Numbered from the stretch's first letter, positions 24,877 to 34,281 are shown. The stretch is 64,000 nucleotides of DNA from Phycisphaerales bacterium AB-hyl4 (GCA_041821185.1 JBGUBD010000001.1:1-64000); one strand, 5' to 3'. Notes: generated by a model from the sequence alone, not told the origin. Numbers and translations are program-made.

Positions 24877-27800
24877 CTAGTTGCATGAAACGGCTGCGGA
24901 GGCCTGCTTGGACTCTTCGGCCACACGTTTCGCCTCGACAATGCACAAGCGGGCTTGTCCGATGTTGCCGAAGCCGACCAGGGTGAAGTCCGCTCGCCAT
25001 TGCGGGGGTGCGTTGCCGTCATTGCTCCAGCGGGCGACGTCGGTCACAAGATCGACATCATCGCGCCCGCCATAGGCGGAGAAGCTGTTCGGGTCGACCG
25101 CGGGGAGTTCGCCGTCCGGGTGATGGTGCGGCCCCAGCAGATTGCGTAACGAGCCATACAGCGTGATGCTCAGCGACCGACCCTTGCTGCGGATCGCCTC
25201 GGTGATGTCCAATTCATAAGGCGGCGCGAATACGTGCCCGACACATCGTTCGTCAATGTGCACCGCCGCCGCCGCTGCGTCCAGACGTTCCAACTGAAGC
25301 AGCACGCGCTCGTCGTCGTCCGCGTCCACCGGTGGCAACGTCAACGCGAGACTGAGTCGGCCGGCGTAGAACGGCATTCCCTGCGTGACCGTCTCGCCGG
25401 GCGTGAGCGACGTTGGTTTGATCAGCCGAAGCGACGAGGCTGCGGCGACATGCACCGGCACGTCGGCAGGCAATCCCCATTGCTGCCATGTCACCGGCCG
25501 CGGCGGCGCGGTGAGCAACGCCGCTTCCACGGCAAACGCACCCACGAGGTAAATCGCCTCGAGTTCCGTGCCATAGCGGGCGAACGCGTCTTCGATCACT
25601 GTGGGGTCGCCGTGCTGAAATGCGGCGCAGCACAGTTCGATCACATTGTCGCCTGGCTCAAGCAAGCCCGTCACGTCAATGGCGTGCCAGCGCGGGTCAC
25701 GCCACCAGCTTCGCCCGTCGTGTTCGACCGTCTGACCATTGACGATAATTTCATAACGGCTCGCATGCTCCACGATCAGTCGCATCGGCTGGTCGGCGTC
25801 CAACGCGGCGACGCTGACACCGTATCGCAGCGACACGGGCCCATCGTATTTCAACGCATTCAGCCGTTCTTGAATGGCCAGCACCGGCACGGCATGCGCC
25901 GACCACGCGCCGTCGCCCGCGCACCACCGCGCGGTGTCCAGCGGCAGCGTGTTTTCATCAAGCCGATCGACTTGCCAGGCCTCACCGGGCAGGTCGATCT
26001 TCTTGCGTACAGGCGGCGCCGTCAGTCGCAGGCCATGCGGCGAGGCTGGCTGAGGTGAAAGCCGCAGCAGCCGGGTCTGCATGGGGGCGAGGTCCAGCGT
26101 CAACTTCAACGTGTCATCGAAGCGTTCGGTTGCGACCGCACGCTGCATGCCATCGATCGGGTCCAGCAACGCAGCCGAGCGCCAGTCGCCCGAAAAGTGG
26201 CATGTCGCCCCATCCACATGTTCCACGCGATGCAGGTTCGTCAGCATCACAAGCCTGTCGCCATCCTCCAGCTCACGCACATGCGCCAGCACACCCGCGC
26301 GAACCGTCGGCTCCACGTCCTCCAGCGCCACGGCCGGTGCGACCTGTGCGATCACAGCCGCCGGCAGATGATCCAGCAACACCTCCGGCACGGCCGCCAG
26401 CCATGCGTCAAGTTCCGTGCTCGGTTCACCATCAACCCATCGCGGCGCGTCGCCGCACCGCAGCACCCGGCCGCCCGCCTGCTCGAATGACTTGAGCAAC
26501 GTCAGCGTCGTCGGCGACATCGTCACCATCGTCGGCAGGACCACGCTCGCGTACCGCATCGCGCCCACGCGCAACACCGGCGTCTGCTCATGGTGTTCCA
26601 CCGCAGCCGAGTCTGCCAGGATCGTCTCATCCCCCAGATCGAAACCAAGCTGCGCCCCCAGCAACGCGTCGACCACCGCCTTGAGCTGCGCATCCAACGC
26701 TTCGATCCGCTCACGCACCGGCGTCGGCGTCTGCTGAAAGACCACATCGCGCACGGCCTGCGGATCGTCGGGCGTCGTCTCGCCCTGCCACAACGCCTGC
26801 GTCGACTGCTGCGGGTGAACCACCAACGTCTCCGCCACATACCGGCCCTGGCTCATCGCCACGCACAGTCGGCTAAGCGGTTCGTCCACCGCTCGATTCA
26901 CTTCCCACCACGGCTGCTGATAAAACAGGTTCGGCGGATAGTCGCGCTTGCGGCAGCCGGCCAGCGTGTACAGCGACAGGTGCGGGTTGAGCAGGTTCAC
27001 GCCCAACGCGATCTGCTGACAGCCGATCCACCAGCGGTCGGCAAAGGTCATCCCCTGGCCCGACATGCCATAGAGCTCGCTGAGCATCCGCCGTTTGCCC
27101 TGCTGGTTGACCACGCTCTGGCACTGCTTGGCGGTGATTCGCTCGCTCACCTGCCTTCCGAGGTGATCGATGCCGGGGATGCCCTGGTGGCGATAGTTGG
27201 GCATGACCGCGAAGCCGACGCGCTGCTGGTCGTACATCGCATGTTCGTTCATGAAGTGGCCCGTCAGGGCGAGGCCGTGCTGCTCACACCATTGGCCGAT
27301 CTGCTGGCTGAAGTGACGTTCGAACAAGTCGTTGATCGTGCGGAAATAGTGCAACCGGAACCGTGGCGCCGCTTCGCCATCGACAAACAACAGGTGCAGG
27401 TGATCGCTCGGGTCATAGCCGTGCATCGCGAAGAAGCGGTCGAACAAGCCCGGCGTAAACGGCAGGTGGCCGTCGGGCAACCGACTGTGGTGTGACAGCG
27501 GCGCAGGCTCGTCGGTGAACTGGGCGACGATGGTGTCGCCGTAGTCCTGCGCATAGCGAACGTGGTAAGCGTTGTAAGCCTCGACGAGGAACCGCGCCAT
27601 CGCCTCACGGCTAAGCGTGTTGGCATAACTCACACCGTTGAACCAGGCGCTGCCCATCGGCTCAATGAACTGGTAGACCTGCACACCGCCCCGTGGCGGG
27701 CCGAGCGGGTGAGCGCCCTTCGGCGGCGTCTGCCCAATCGGCCGAGCAAACAGGCAGTGGCTGCGAAACCGCTCGTCCGCCATCGGCACACTGCCGCCGG

Positions 27801-28095
27801 CGTAACCGCTGGGCCACTTGTCCTCGTCGTACAGCCAGACTTTCATGCCCCGCTGACGACACTGATCCACCACCGCATCCACCGCCGCGAACCAGGCCTC
27901 GCCCATGTATGGCGTCGTCAGCCCGATGCGGCTGTGCACAAACGCCCCGCCCCAGCCCGCCTCGTGCATCAGGTCCACCTGTCGGCGAACCTCCTCCGGC
28001 TCCATCTGCTCGTTCCAACTCCAGAACGGCACCGGGCGATACGCCGCCGGCGGATTGCGAAAATCACCAAGCCAGTGGCGTTGCTCGCTTATCAT
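24877..28095 (-). CDS. GH106-type alpha-L-rhamnosidase
   Basis: A 1072-residue cytosolic glycoside hydrolase. The N-terminal (beta/alpha)8 catalytic part shows the GH106 signature pieces PVPFWSWNEQMEPEEV (about 20-36), GWGGAFVHSRIGLTTPYMGE (about 47-67) and VWLYDEDKWPSGYAGGS (about 84-101), then FTDEPAP and MLSELYGMSGQGMTFADRWW. The C-terminal half carries beta-sandwich domains (RYEIIVNGQTVEHDGRSWW). The family removes alpha-linked L-rhamnose from rhamnogalacturonan side chains. The length is usual for GH106. Its ATG overlaps the upstream stop (ATGA), so it is translationally coupled to the ADP-ribosylglycohydrolase-like gene. No signal peptide: substrates would have to be imported oligosaccharides. 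Confidence 0.88.
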   Translation of the reverse strand: MISEQRHWLGDFRNPPAAYRPVPFWSWNEQMEPEEVRRQVDLMHEAGWGGAFVHSRIGLTTPYMGEAWFAAVDAVVDQCRQRGMKVWLYDEDKWPSGYAGGSVPMADERFRSHCLFARPIGQTPPKGAHPLGPPRGGVQVYQFIEPMGSAWFNGVSYANTLSREAMARFLVEAYNAYHVRYAQDYGDTIVAQFTDEPAPLSHHSRLPDGHLPFTPGLFDRFFAMHGYDPSDHLHLLFVDGEAAPRFRLHYFRTINDLFERHFSQQIGQWCEQHGLALTGHFMNEHAMYDQQRVGFAVMPNYRHQGIPGIDHLGRQVSERITAKQCQSVVNQQGKRRMLSELYGMSGQGMTFADRWWIGCQQIALGVNLLNPHLSLYTLAGCRKRDYPPNLFYQQPWWEVNRAVDEPLSRLCVAMSQGRYVAETLVVHPQQSTQALWQGETTPDDPQAVRDVVFQQTPTPVRERIEALDAQLKAVVDALLGAQLGFDLGDETILADSAAVEHHEQTPVLRVGAMRYASVVLPTMVTMSPTTLTLLKSFEQAGGRVLRCGDAPRWVDGEPSTELDAWLAAVPEVLLDHLPAAVIAQVAPAVALEDVEPTVRAGVLAHVRELEDGDRLVMLTNLHRVEHVDGATCHFSGDWRSAALLDPIDGMQRAVATERFDDTLKLTLDLAPMQTRLLRLSPQPASPHGLRLTAPPVRKKIDLPGEAWQVDRLDENTLPLDTARWCAGDGAWSAHAVPVLAIQERLNALKYDGPVSLRYGVSVAALDADQPMRLIVEHASRYEIIVNGQTVEHDGRSWWRDPRWHAIDVTGLLEPGDNVIELCCAAFQHGDPTVIEDAFARYGTELEAIYLVGAFAVEAALLTAPPRPVTWQQWGLPADVPVHVAAASSLRLIKPTSLTPGETVTQGMPFYAGRLSLALTLPPVDADDDERVLLQLERLDAAAAAVHIDERCVGHVFAPPYELDITEAIRSKGRSLSITLYGSLRNLLGPHHHPDGELPAVDPNSFSAYGGRDDVDLVTDVARWSNDGNAPPQWRADFTLVGFGNIGQARLCIVEAKRVAEESKQASAAVSCN

Positions 28096-29654
28096 CGATC
28101 AACTCGATCGGTAGCGCTGATGGAAGCGAAACTCCCTGCTGACGAGATCGCACGCATGGAGTGATCCTGCCCCCCAGACTCGATCGCCCCCTGCCGCTCG
28201 AACACCCCCACCAGCCAGTCCCGCTCCACCGGGGCAGCGTCCGTGTCGGCCAAGCCTACGCACCACGTCAACGGCTTGCCCTCGCCTGGCCGACGCATCA
28301 CCGCGACAATCTCATGCTCCCCCTCGGCCAATTCAACGGTCGCGATCTGGCCCTTGGGCGCACGGTGCATCGCCGGCACAAACGCACCGCCCTCGCCAGC
28401 GAGCAGTCCCTTACCATCCAGCCATACACGCATCGGCTCGGGCGTGTTGAACAACACATGCACCTTTCGCGCCTGCTCAAGTGTCACGCAGTAACGCAGC
28501 CATACCTGTTCGCCTTTACACTCGGCCGAAGGCCACTGCACATACTGCCCCGGTAAATACACAACCTCCGCGTTTGCAGGCATGCAAGGCCCAGCCTCCA
28601 ACGTCGGCAACGCCGCGCCATCCACAAATCCCATGTCCACCCGCACCGCCAGGTGATCCGTTGCCTGTGGCGCATCATCCACCGCCGGCCGTCGACCCTT
28701 GAGCCGATTGCGAAGGTCCAGCACCTGGTCGGTAAACCCGTCAAGCGTTTTCGGGTGCGTCACGCCTCGGACCGATTCGCTCAAGACCAGTTCCTGGCCA
28801 ATCGGCGTAAGCCATTGCTCCTCGATGCTCTCGGGATCACAGATGCCCAGCAACGCCCCAAGCGTCGCGCCCGTGCAGTCGGTGTCCTGCCCGCAATTAA
28901 CTGCGATACAGATCGACTTGCCAAACGCCCCGTCCCCCGCCACCCAGCCCAGCACGATGTACGCGACGTTGATCACCACATCCGTGAAGTTGTCGTTCAA
29001 GTATCGTTCAGCAAGCCGTCGCTGCACCGCCTGCCAGTCGCCCGATTCCGCCCACCATTGCCGTGTGTCGGCGACCGCCTGGTAAAGCTCCGTGTCATCA
29101 GGCAGAAAGGCGATGGCCCGATCAAGCAGCCGTTCGCGGTCACGTTCGACAAACGCAAGACTCTCCCATGCTGCCAGGAATGTCGCCGCCGCGATGCCTT
29201 CGTCCGCATGATCCATGCACGCATCTTCATACGCATAAGCCGCGGCAAGTTCGGGGTCGTCCGGCGCCAGACACGCCCACAACTCCGTCCGAATCGCCGC
29301 GCCCATCCCCCGCGTAAACGGATTGTCATAGCTGCCGGTCGCCGGCGGCACGAGGCCCAGCTTCAGATTGCGTTTGCAGATGCCATATTCATCCGGCGAC
29401 ATGCCGATGTGCTGCCACGCCTCCGTCAGCACATGCCGATCCACGCGTGGCTCAGCCATGCGGTCGAGCAGATACGCATAGACCACCTGCGCATCAAGGT
29501 CATCGTTAGGCAGCATCTCCGTCGGCACCGGGTCGTAGTACGTCAGGTCCAGCGTATGCCGAACCCCCTCGTACGGCATCCCCAACGTGCCACCCACCGA
29601 CTTGCCCAGCCAGCAGGACATCACCCGACGACGAAATTCGGAGTCAGAAATCAT
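28092..29654 (-). CDS. ADP-ribosylglycohydrolase-fold protein with C-terminal beta domain
   Basis: A 520-residue protein whose first 300 residues have the DraG/ADP-ribosylglycohydrolase helical fold: SCWLGKSVGGTLGMPYEG at the start, the metal-binding NDDLDAQVVYA (TDDT-equivalent) near 50, HADEGIAAA near 150 and GQDTDCTGATLGALLG near 250. The last 160 residues form an additional beta-rich domain (VWLRYCVTLEQARKVHVLF, EGEHEIVAVMRRP) not found in classical DraG. AAGGA precedes ATG 29654. The tight ATGA overlap with GH106 suggests a role in glycoside metabolism, e.g. N- or O-ribosyl/nucleoside cleavage or a binding partner, rather than protein de-ADP-ribosylation; this is inference. Confidence 0.85.
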   Translation of the reverse strand: MISDSEFRRRVMSCWLGKSVGGTLGMPYEGVRHTLDLTYYDPVPTEMLPNDDLDAQVVYAYLLDRMAEPRVDRHVLTEAWQHIGMSPDEYGICKRNLKLGLVPPATGSYDNPFTRGMGAAIRTELWACLAPDDPELAAAYAYEDACMDHADEGIAAATFLAAWESLAFVERDRERLLDRAIAFLPDDTELYQAVADTRQWWAESGDWQAVQRRLAERYLNDNFTDVVINVAYIVLGWVAGDGAFGKSICIAVNCGQDTDCTGATLGALLGICDPESIEEQWLTPIGQELVLSESVRGVTHPKTLDGFTDQVLDLRNRLKGRRPAVDDAPQATDHLAVRVDMGFVDGAALPTLEAGPCMPANAEVVYLPGQYVQWPSAECKGEQVWLRYCVTLEQARKVHVLFNTPEPMRVWLDGKGLLAGEGGAFVPAMHRAPKGQIATVELAEGEHEIVAVMRRPGEGKPLTWCVGLADTDAAPVERDWLVGVFERQGAIESGGQDHSMRAISSAGSFASISATDRVDR

Positions 29655-29744
29655 GCAATCCTTCTCACCATGTATCAATGCCTACGGCCTAATAAACAAC
29701 AAGCCCGATCGCGCGTATACCTGCATATCCTCTCGCTGCTACGA

Positions 29745-30590
29745 TCAGAACCAGAAAAGACGGTCCTGAGTGAAGTACTGCGACGCGCGTGCATATATCT
29801 CTCGGACCTGTTCGGCAGCAGCCAGGTCTCCAGCGACAGCCATGCCGTCAGGCTCCAGTTGCGGCACACGTTGAACATGCCCGTCCACAAAGAGAAAGTT
29901 GTCACCGCCCGCATCATAATGGGGCCAACGCGGCTCGTTGCCGCCGGCAGTCAGGTCCCGCAATCCACCGGGGAAACTGTGAAAATTCATGTTGGCAAGC
30001 ATATCCGCGAGCACCGGCGTTTTCGTCGGCTCGGTCACTTCTTCAACCCTAAAAGGGTGTCTTTGCCGCTCAGCATAGAAACCGGTCAGAAGCGAATTGA
30101 CGCCATAAGTTGGGCCATGATACCTGCCACTGCTATGCCTCTCGCGTTGATCGTTCGGACATAGCCACACGCTCGGCGCGGCAAGACGATTCCGCCCTGC
30201 CGGGCTTCCCTGCTGGTTGGTGGGAGGTTGGTCCATGTATCCAACAGCCAACAGGTTGATCCAATTGTCCGGCTGATACCACGACGTGACGCCACCCAGG
30301 TTATCCGGATAGTTTCCGGTCGTCGGGAAGGACCCTCTCGAATCCGCGGCGTACGCCGCAAAGGCGATGCCCAACTGCCTCTGGTTTGATCCGCAGGCAA
30401 TCGCCCGGGCGGAGTCGCGCGCCGCGCTCAGTGCCGGCAGGAGAATCGCAACCAGCAAGGCGATGATGGAAATCACCACGAGAAGCTCGATAAGCGTAAA
30501 ACCACGCCGCGAGGTGAACGTCGACCTTACCGGGGGATTGGTGCGGCCAGATCGCTCTATACCTGTATCACTTCGAAAAGAACTCATCAT
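29745..30590 (-). CDS. Orphan pseudopilin, module 2
   Basis: A 281-residue protein with the prepilin leader [17 protein letters not shown] about 28 residues from the start and helix end [14 protein letters not shown]. The C-terminal domain has [16 protein letters not shown], a variant of the H-x-DG element with 11 intervening residues. No secretion or pilus assembly gene is nearby. It stands between the PEP-CTERM gene (separated by a terminator-like hairpin) and the ADP-ribosylglycohydrolase-like gene, 90 bases away. The body sequence differs from the module 1 and 3 pseudopilins, so the surface-exposed part is module-specific. Confidence 0.9.
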   Translation of the reverse strand: MMSSFRSDTGIERSGRTNPPVRSTFTSRRGFTLIELLVVISIIALLVAILLPALSAARDSARAIACGSNQRQLGIAFAAYAADSRGSFPTTGNYPDNLGGVTSWYQPDNWINLLAVGYMDQPPTNQQGSPAGRNRLAAPSVWLCPNDQRERHSSGRYHGPTYGVNSLLTGFYAERQRHPFRVEEVTEPTKTPVLADMLANMNFHSFPGGLRDLTAGGNEPRWPHYDAGGDNFLFVDGHVQRVPQLEPDGMAVAGDLAAAEQVREIYARASQYFTQDRLFWF

Positions 30591-30663
30591 CGTATCCTCA
30601 CTTCTTCAGTCATCCGTTGTATCTCGTGCACACCGAATCACAGGGTTCCCCCGGCAACTGCCG

Positions 30664-30699
30664 CCAAAACCGCGGAAGGCCCGGCAGAGCCTTCCGCGG
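30664..30699 (-). terminator. Rho-independent-like terminator after the module 2 PEP-CTERM gene
   Basis: On the minus strand CCGCGGAAGGC and GCCTTCCGCGG form a perfect 11-bp stem with an 8-base loop, followed by TTTT. It lies 15 bases after the stop of the PEP-CTERM gene, so it probably ends most transcripts there and limits expression of the downstream pseudopilin and enzymes. Confidence 0.7.
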
Positions 30700-30713
30700 G
30701 TCATTTCCCATCA

Positions 30714-31604
30714 TTACCCGTTCGCGTGCGCCAACTCACCGCCGCGAGTTCGAAGGCGTCGGCTGAGCATCATCAGCGAACCGAGCGCCACCAGGCCAAG
30801 CGACGCCGGCTCAGGAACAACCGTAAAGTTGTGATAGTCAACGACGACACCCTGTGTATCCGCACCACCACTCATTCGGCCACGTAAGCCGAAGTATTCA
30901 CCCGTCAATGGTGTTGTGTCTGTAAAGGACAAGACGGATGAGGTGGTTACACCGTCGGACACAGTATATTCAAGCGTCAAATGACCAAGTTCGTTGTAGG
31001 TTCCATGGACGGTCAGCGTGTAATCGTTGTTCGAATCAAAAGCAAATGTACCACTGAGCGTGCTCTGGCCTCCGCCACTTATTTGCATACGCCCAATATT
31101 GCCAACCTGGTTGCCTAGCCCGTACACCTGATAGGTTGCCCAATAGAAGTTGTTACCGGCGCCGTGGCTCGCACTACCTTCTATGCCCGTCAGGTTCTCA
31201 CCAAACAACACAAGGCCAGGCAGCGCTTCTTTATTGCCTGCGCTTGCCGATTGCGACACCAAGTTCAGTGTTGTCGAAACAGTAAAGCTGGACAAACTGC
31301 CAGCATCCATATTGGTCACCTGCCAAGCCGCCGAACCAATCGGATTTGACGCTGGCGGCTGGCTATCCACTTGAATATCCCAACGCATAGCATCGCCTTG
31401 GATGTTGAACGTATTTTCAACGCCGTCATAAGCGTTGGCATGAACAGTTGCATTGGCTGGGGCGTCCCCGTTGTTGTAGCCAGTAAAATCGTCGTTATAA
31501 GGCTGAGAAATTGGCGCCGCATAGGCCTGCGTTCCGCAGGCGACACCGGCAGCAACCAATAAACTGAAACTTAAACCATTCACGATTCTTTTGATTCCGT
31601 ACAT
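30714..31604 (-). CDS. PEP-CTERM exported protein, module 2
   Basis: A 296-residue protein with an N-terminal signal peptide (GLSFSLLVAAGVACGTQAYA), a beta-rich body resembling a laminin-G/concanavalin-like jelly roll (DDFTGYNNGDAP, EYFGLRGRMSGG) and the PEP-CTERM signal VPEPASLGLVALGSLMML followed by SRRLRTRGG. The tail continues for about ten residues past the arginine cluster, longer than usual. ATG 31604 is chosen because GGAG lies 7 bases upstream; an in-frame TTG exists at 31616. The jelly-roll-like body may bind carbohydrate at the surface. It follows the exported TIM-barrel gene in module 2. Confidence 0.85.
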   Translation of the reverse strand: MYGIKRIVNGLSFSLLVAAGVACGTQAYAAPISQPYNDDFTGYNNGDAPANATVHANAYDGVENTFNIQGDAMRWDIQVDSQPPASNPIGSAAWQVTNMDAGSLSSFTVSTTLNLVSQSASAGNKEALPGLVLFGENLTGIEGSASHGAGNNFYWATYQVYGLGNQVGNIGRMQISGGGQSTLSGTFAFDSNNDYTLTVHGTYNELGHLTLEYTVSDGVTTSSVLSFTDTTPLTGEYFGLRGRMSGGADTQGVVVDYHNFTVVPEPASLGLVALGSLMMLSRRLRTRGGELAHANG

Positions 31605-31676
31605 TTCATTCTCCAATGTAAAAAGGGGTACAAGAACATGTGAACCGAACCGACGCTTCTCATGTGAACATTGCGA

Positions 31677-32981
31677 TTAAGGCTTCTGAACAATACGGAA
31701 CAGATCGCCCGTACCGCCGGGCAGGACGTAATGGCTCAAAGTATGGTTGTCCAAGGGCACGGCTTCATACTCGCCGGTCTGCCGGTTCAGCCGTTCGACG
31801 CCATCGACACGCGGCCGAAACCGCAGGGAAACTGCTGCGGCGGTCTCGGCGGCCGACAGATCAGCGCCGTGGTTGCCGTTGACGATCATGAAGTAGGCAT
31901 TGCCATCGTCATCGCGGAACGTGCCCAGCACAGCCCCGCGCCGGTTGGACGACTGCACATCCAGCACAAACGGGTGTTGCCCGCGCTTAAACGCCGTGAC
32001 GCCGATCGGCAGCACATTATGCCATTCGCCATCGCGATACCGTCGGCCGGGCACGAAATGCACGGACGTGCTGGTGAGGTCTTTGACCACTTCGCCGATG
32101 TGCTTCAACTCAGGCACGATGTCGCGAATGTACTCAGCCGACGGCGTGGGCTTCTCTTCATAGTCGAGCATGCCGTGGGCATACGGCTCGTACGACGCGA
32201 TGTATTTCCAGTAGAACAGGCCCGAATAGCCGTAGGCGAGTGAAACGAACGCCTGAAGCCGGATCTCCGACTCGCTGGGCGAGTGGAACGGGCCTTCCGT
32301 CCAGGCGAAGGCCTGAAGCCAGTTCCAGTAGGGCACGTTCGAAGCCAGTGCCTGGTCCCGCACACGTTCGAGGTTGTCATAGAAAAAGTCGGCTATGGTC
32401 CCCCGGTAGAACGGATACATGTTGAACATCATCATGTCCGGGCGGAGTTGTTCCGCCACCGTGTCCATGTAGTTCACATAGACTTCGGGATCATCTGCGA
32501 ACTCGGGGAAGTCCTTGCCGCGCAGCGCGTGATAGATCAGCGCGTCGGGCGCTGCCTGCCGGGCATGCTCCAGCACCGGGCCAAGTTCTTCCAGTTGCTC
32601 GATGCGGTTTTCGTCGCCGATGGAATAACCGATCGGCGCCACCCGCTCACGCAGGAATTGTTCCGCCTCGATGAACTGCTCCTTCTCGCCCGGCCGATAC
32701 CAGGTGAACCAGTGCACATCCAGACCGGCCTCGACAGCCGGGGTCATGACTCGCTCAACCCGCTCTTCGGACATGTGCGAAAGGCGGATGCCCCCGAGAT
32801 ACGCCGTGAAGCCGAACGACTTGTACTCTTCCATGTCGGCGGGCACATCGTTGTACGCGCCGATCTGAAACTGGTGCGCCCGAACCCAGTCATGCCCGGG
32901 CGTCGACTCCGCCTGAGTGCTTGACACGACCAGCATCACCGTAGCGACTGCTAAAACACTTTGCGCCTCTATTCGAATCAT
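31677..32981 (-). CDS. Exported TIM-barrel glycoside-hydrolase-like protein
   Basis: A 434-residue exported protein. Signal peptide: SVLAVATVMLVVSSTQA. The body reads like a (beta/alpha)8 glycosidase-type barrel: QIGAYNDVPADMEEY, FTAYLGGIRLSH, VHWFTWYRPGEKEQF, IGYSIGDENRIEQL (a candidate acid residue after strand 4), DMMMFNMYPFYRG, and a C-terminal beta domain ending in YVLPGGTGDLFRI. It resembles beta-galactosidase-like or DUF4434-like proteins, but I cannot assign a GH family. GGAG precedes ATG 32981. It is the first enzyme gene after the module 2 LacI, and a LacI-type operator lies about 107 bases upstream (33088-33103). Confidence 0.65.
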   Translation of the reverse strand: MIRIEAQSVLAVATVMLVVSSTQAESTPGHDWVRAHQFQIGAYNDVPADMEEYKSFGFTAYLGGIRLSHMSEERVERVMTPAVEAGLDVHWFTWYRPGEKEQFIEAEQFLRERVAPIGYSIGDENRIEQLEELGPVLEHARQAAPDALIYHALRGKDFPEFADDPEVYVNYMDTVAEQLRPDMMMFNMYPFYRGTIADFFYDNLERVRDQALASNVPYWNWLQAFAWTEGPFHSPSESEIRLQAFVSLAYGYSGLFYWKYIASYEPYAHGMLDYEEKPTPSAEYIRDIVPELKHIGEVVKDLTSTSVHFVPGRRYRDGEWHNVLPIGVTAFKRGQHPFVLDVQSSNRRGAVLGTFRDDDGNAYFMIVNGNHGADLSAAETAAAVSLRFRPRVDGVERLNRQTGEYEAVPLDNHTLSHYVLPGGTGDLFRIVQKP

Positions 32982-33087
32982 TCCATGCTCCTGTTCATCA
33001 CAATGCCGTTTACACTCACACCCGTCACCGGGATTCCCTGACCACCGATTGTTGGAAGATGCACCAAGGCGGCAGCATTTCCGTTCA

Positions 33088-33103
33088 TGAAACATGTTGC
33101 ATA
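33088..33103. promoter_or_regulatory. LacI-type operator upstream of the exported TIM-barrel gene
   Basis: On the minus strand TATGCAACATGTTTCA; its core TGCAACATGTTTCA is the TGnAAC-AT-GTTnCA palindrome. It is identical except for one central base to the site upstream of the module 2 lacI (34266-34281), which marks both as targets of that repressor. Confidence 0.75.
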
Positions 33104-33164
33104 TTTGCTTAAAATTCATTCCGCGTGTCGTCGCAGGAAAACTTGCGACAGCCACGACGCTTTC

Positions 33165-34235
33165 TTAATTGCTTTCCGAAGGGGGAGCCGTGGTCGCACC
33201 TCGCTTGAAGGTGACTGGATAGTAGCTGTCCTGGGAATCTTCCCGGGTTGAGCGATTGCCTTCGATCCACTCCAGCAGCAGCCGCACACCATCGCGGCCG
33301 AGTTCTTCCATCGGTGCGTGAAACGTTGTCAACGCCGGGCGGTAATAGGGAAAAACATCGTCCCCACCCGTGACCGACAACGCCTCTGGCACGCGAATGC
33401 CCAGCGCGTCAGCCGCTTCCATGACGCCCAATGCCACCGAATCGTTCACGCCCGCGATCGCCGTCGGCGGCTTCGGCCGACTCAACAACTGCTCCGCCAG
33501 AGCACGCCCGCTTTCCAGGGTGAAATCGCCTTCCACCACCTCCGGCTCAACGCCGAAACGCTCACACGCCGCCTTGAAGCCCTCCAATCGAGCCGTACTT
33601 GCCATCACCGTCGCAGGGCCGCTGAGAAAAGCGATGCGCTGATGCTTCAGCGAGCACAGATGCTCCGCCATCATCGCACCACCGGCCCGGTTATCCACCA
33701 ACAGGCGAGGAAGCCCCTTCCCTGCCGACGAACCGTTCACGATGACCACCGGCCAGTTCCCCTGCTGCGCCAGCTCACCGATAAACGCCTCATGCTGAGG
33801 GGTCGCCCCCCAGATCAACATGCCGTCGATGCTGCGGCTGCGAAACAGCGAAATGTGCTTGCGCGACCGAAGAAACCTGTCATCAACCGTAAGCAGCAGG
33901 ATTTCCTGCCCCGCCGCCGCCGCGGAGACACTTAACGCCGAAAGCGTTTTACCCAGATTCACATCCGAAAAGCCCACGGTATCCTGCGGCACCACGAAGG
34001 CAATGGAATTGGAACGGCCGGCAAACAGACGAGTCGCATGAATATTGGGCTGGTAATTGAGTCGCCGGCAGGCCTCAAGCACCTTCTTACGCGTATTCTC
34101 GGCGATGGGCACGGTGGTGACCCGCTTGTTTACGACCCGACTGACCGTACTGGGCGAAACCCCGGCCCGCCGAGCGATCTCACGGATCGACGGAGGCCGG
34201 TAAGTCGTATTTTGATCGCAAGTTAATTTACTCAC
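33165..34235 (-). CDS. LacI-family transcriptional regulator, module 2
   Basis: A 356-residue LacI regulator with HTH at residues about 18-37 (SIREIARRAGVSPSTVSRVV), hinge LNYQPNIHATRLFAGRSNSIAF and a sugar-binding domain (DGMLIWGATP, HQRIAFLSGP, PPTAIAGVNDSVALG, GGDDVFPYYRPALTTF). GTG 34235 is chosen because the frame further upstream runs through the operator at 34266-34281, which would then be inside coding sequence, and the family N-terminus fits. The operator 31 bases upstream and its twin before the next gene indicate autoregulation plus control of module 2. The inducer is probably a rhamnose-containing oligosaccharide (inference). Confidence 0.92.
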   Translation of the reverse strand: MSKLTCDQNTTYRPPSIREIARRAGVSPSTVSRVVNKRVTTVPIAENTRKKVLEACRRLNYQPNIHATRLFAGRSNSIAFVVPQDTVGFSDVNLGKTLSALSVSAAAAGQEILLLTVDDRFLRSRKHISLFRSRSIDGMLIWGATPQHEAFIGELAQQGNWPVVIVNGSSAGKGLPRLLVDNRAGGAMMAEHLCSLKHQRIAFLSGPATVMASTARLEGFKAACERFGVEPEVVEGDFTLESGRALAEQLLSRPKPPTAIAGVNDSVALGVMEAADALGIRVPEALSVTGGDDVFPYYRPALTTFHAPMEELGRDGVRLLLEWIEGNRSTREDSQDSYYPVTFKRGATTAPPSESN

Positions 34236-34265
34236 GGGATCCAGGCCCTGAAAAACAACTAGTTG

Positions 34266-34281
34266 TATGCAACACGTTTCA
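34266..34281. promoter_or_regulatory. LacI-type operator upstream of module 2 lacI
   Basis: TATGCAACACGTTTCA, with core TGCAACACGTTTCA, a TGnAAC/GTTnCA inverted pair typical for LacI-family repressors. It lies 31 bases before the GTG start and matches 15 of 16 bases with the site at 33088-33103 on the opposite strand. Confidence 0.75.

Noticed and set aside
28092..29654. Toxin-antitoxin or anti-phage role for the ADP-ribosylglycohydrolase-like protein
   Set aside because: No ADP-ribosyltransferase partner is nearby; the gene overlaps a GH106 gene in a LacI-controlled sugar module.
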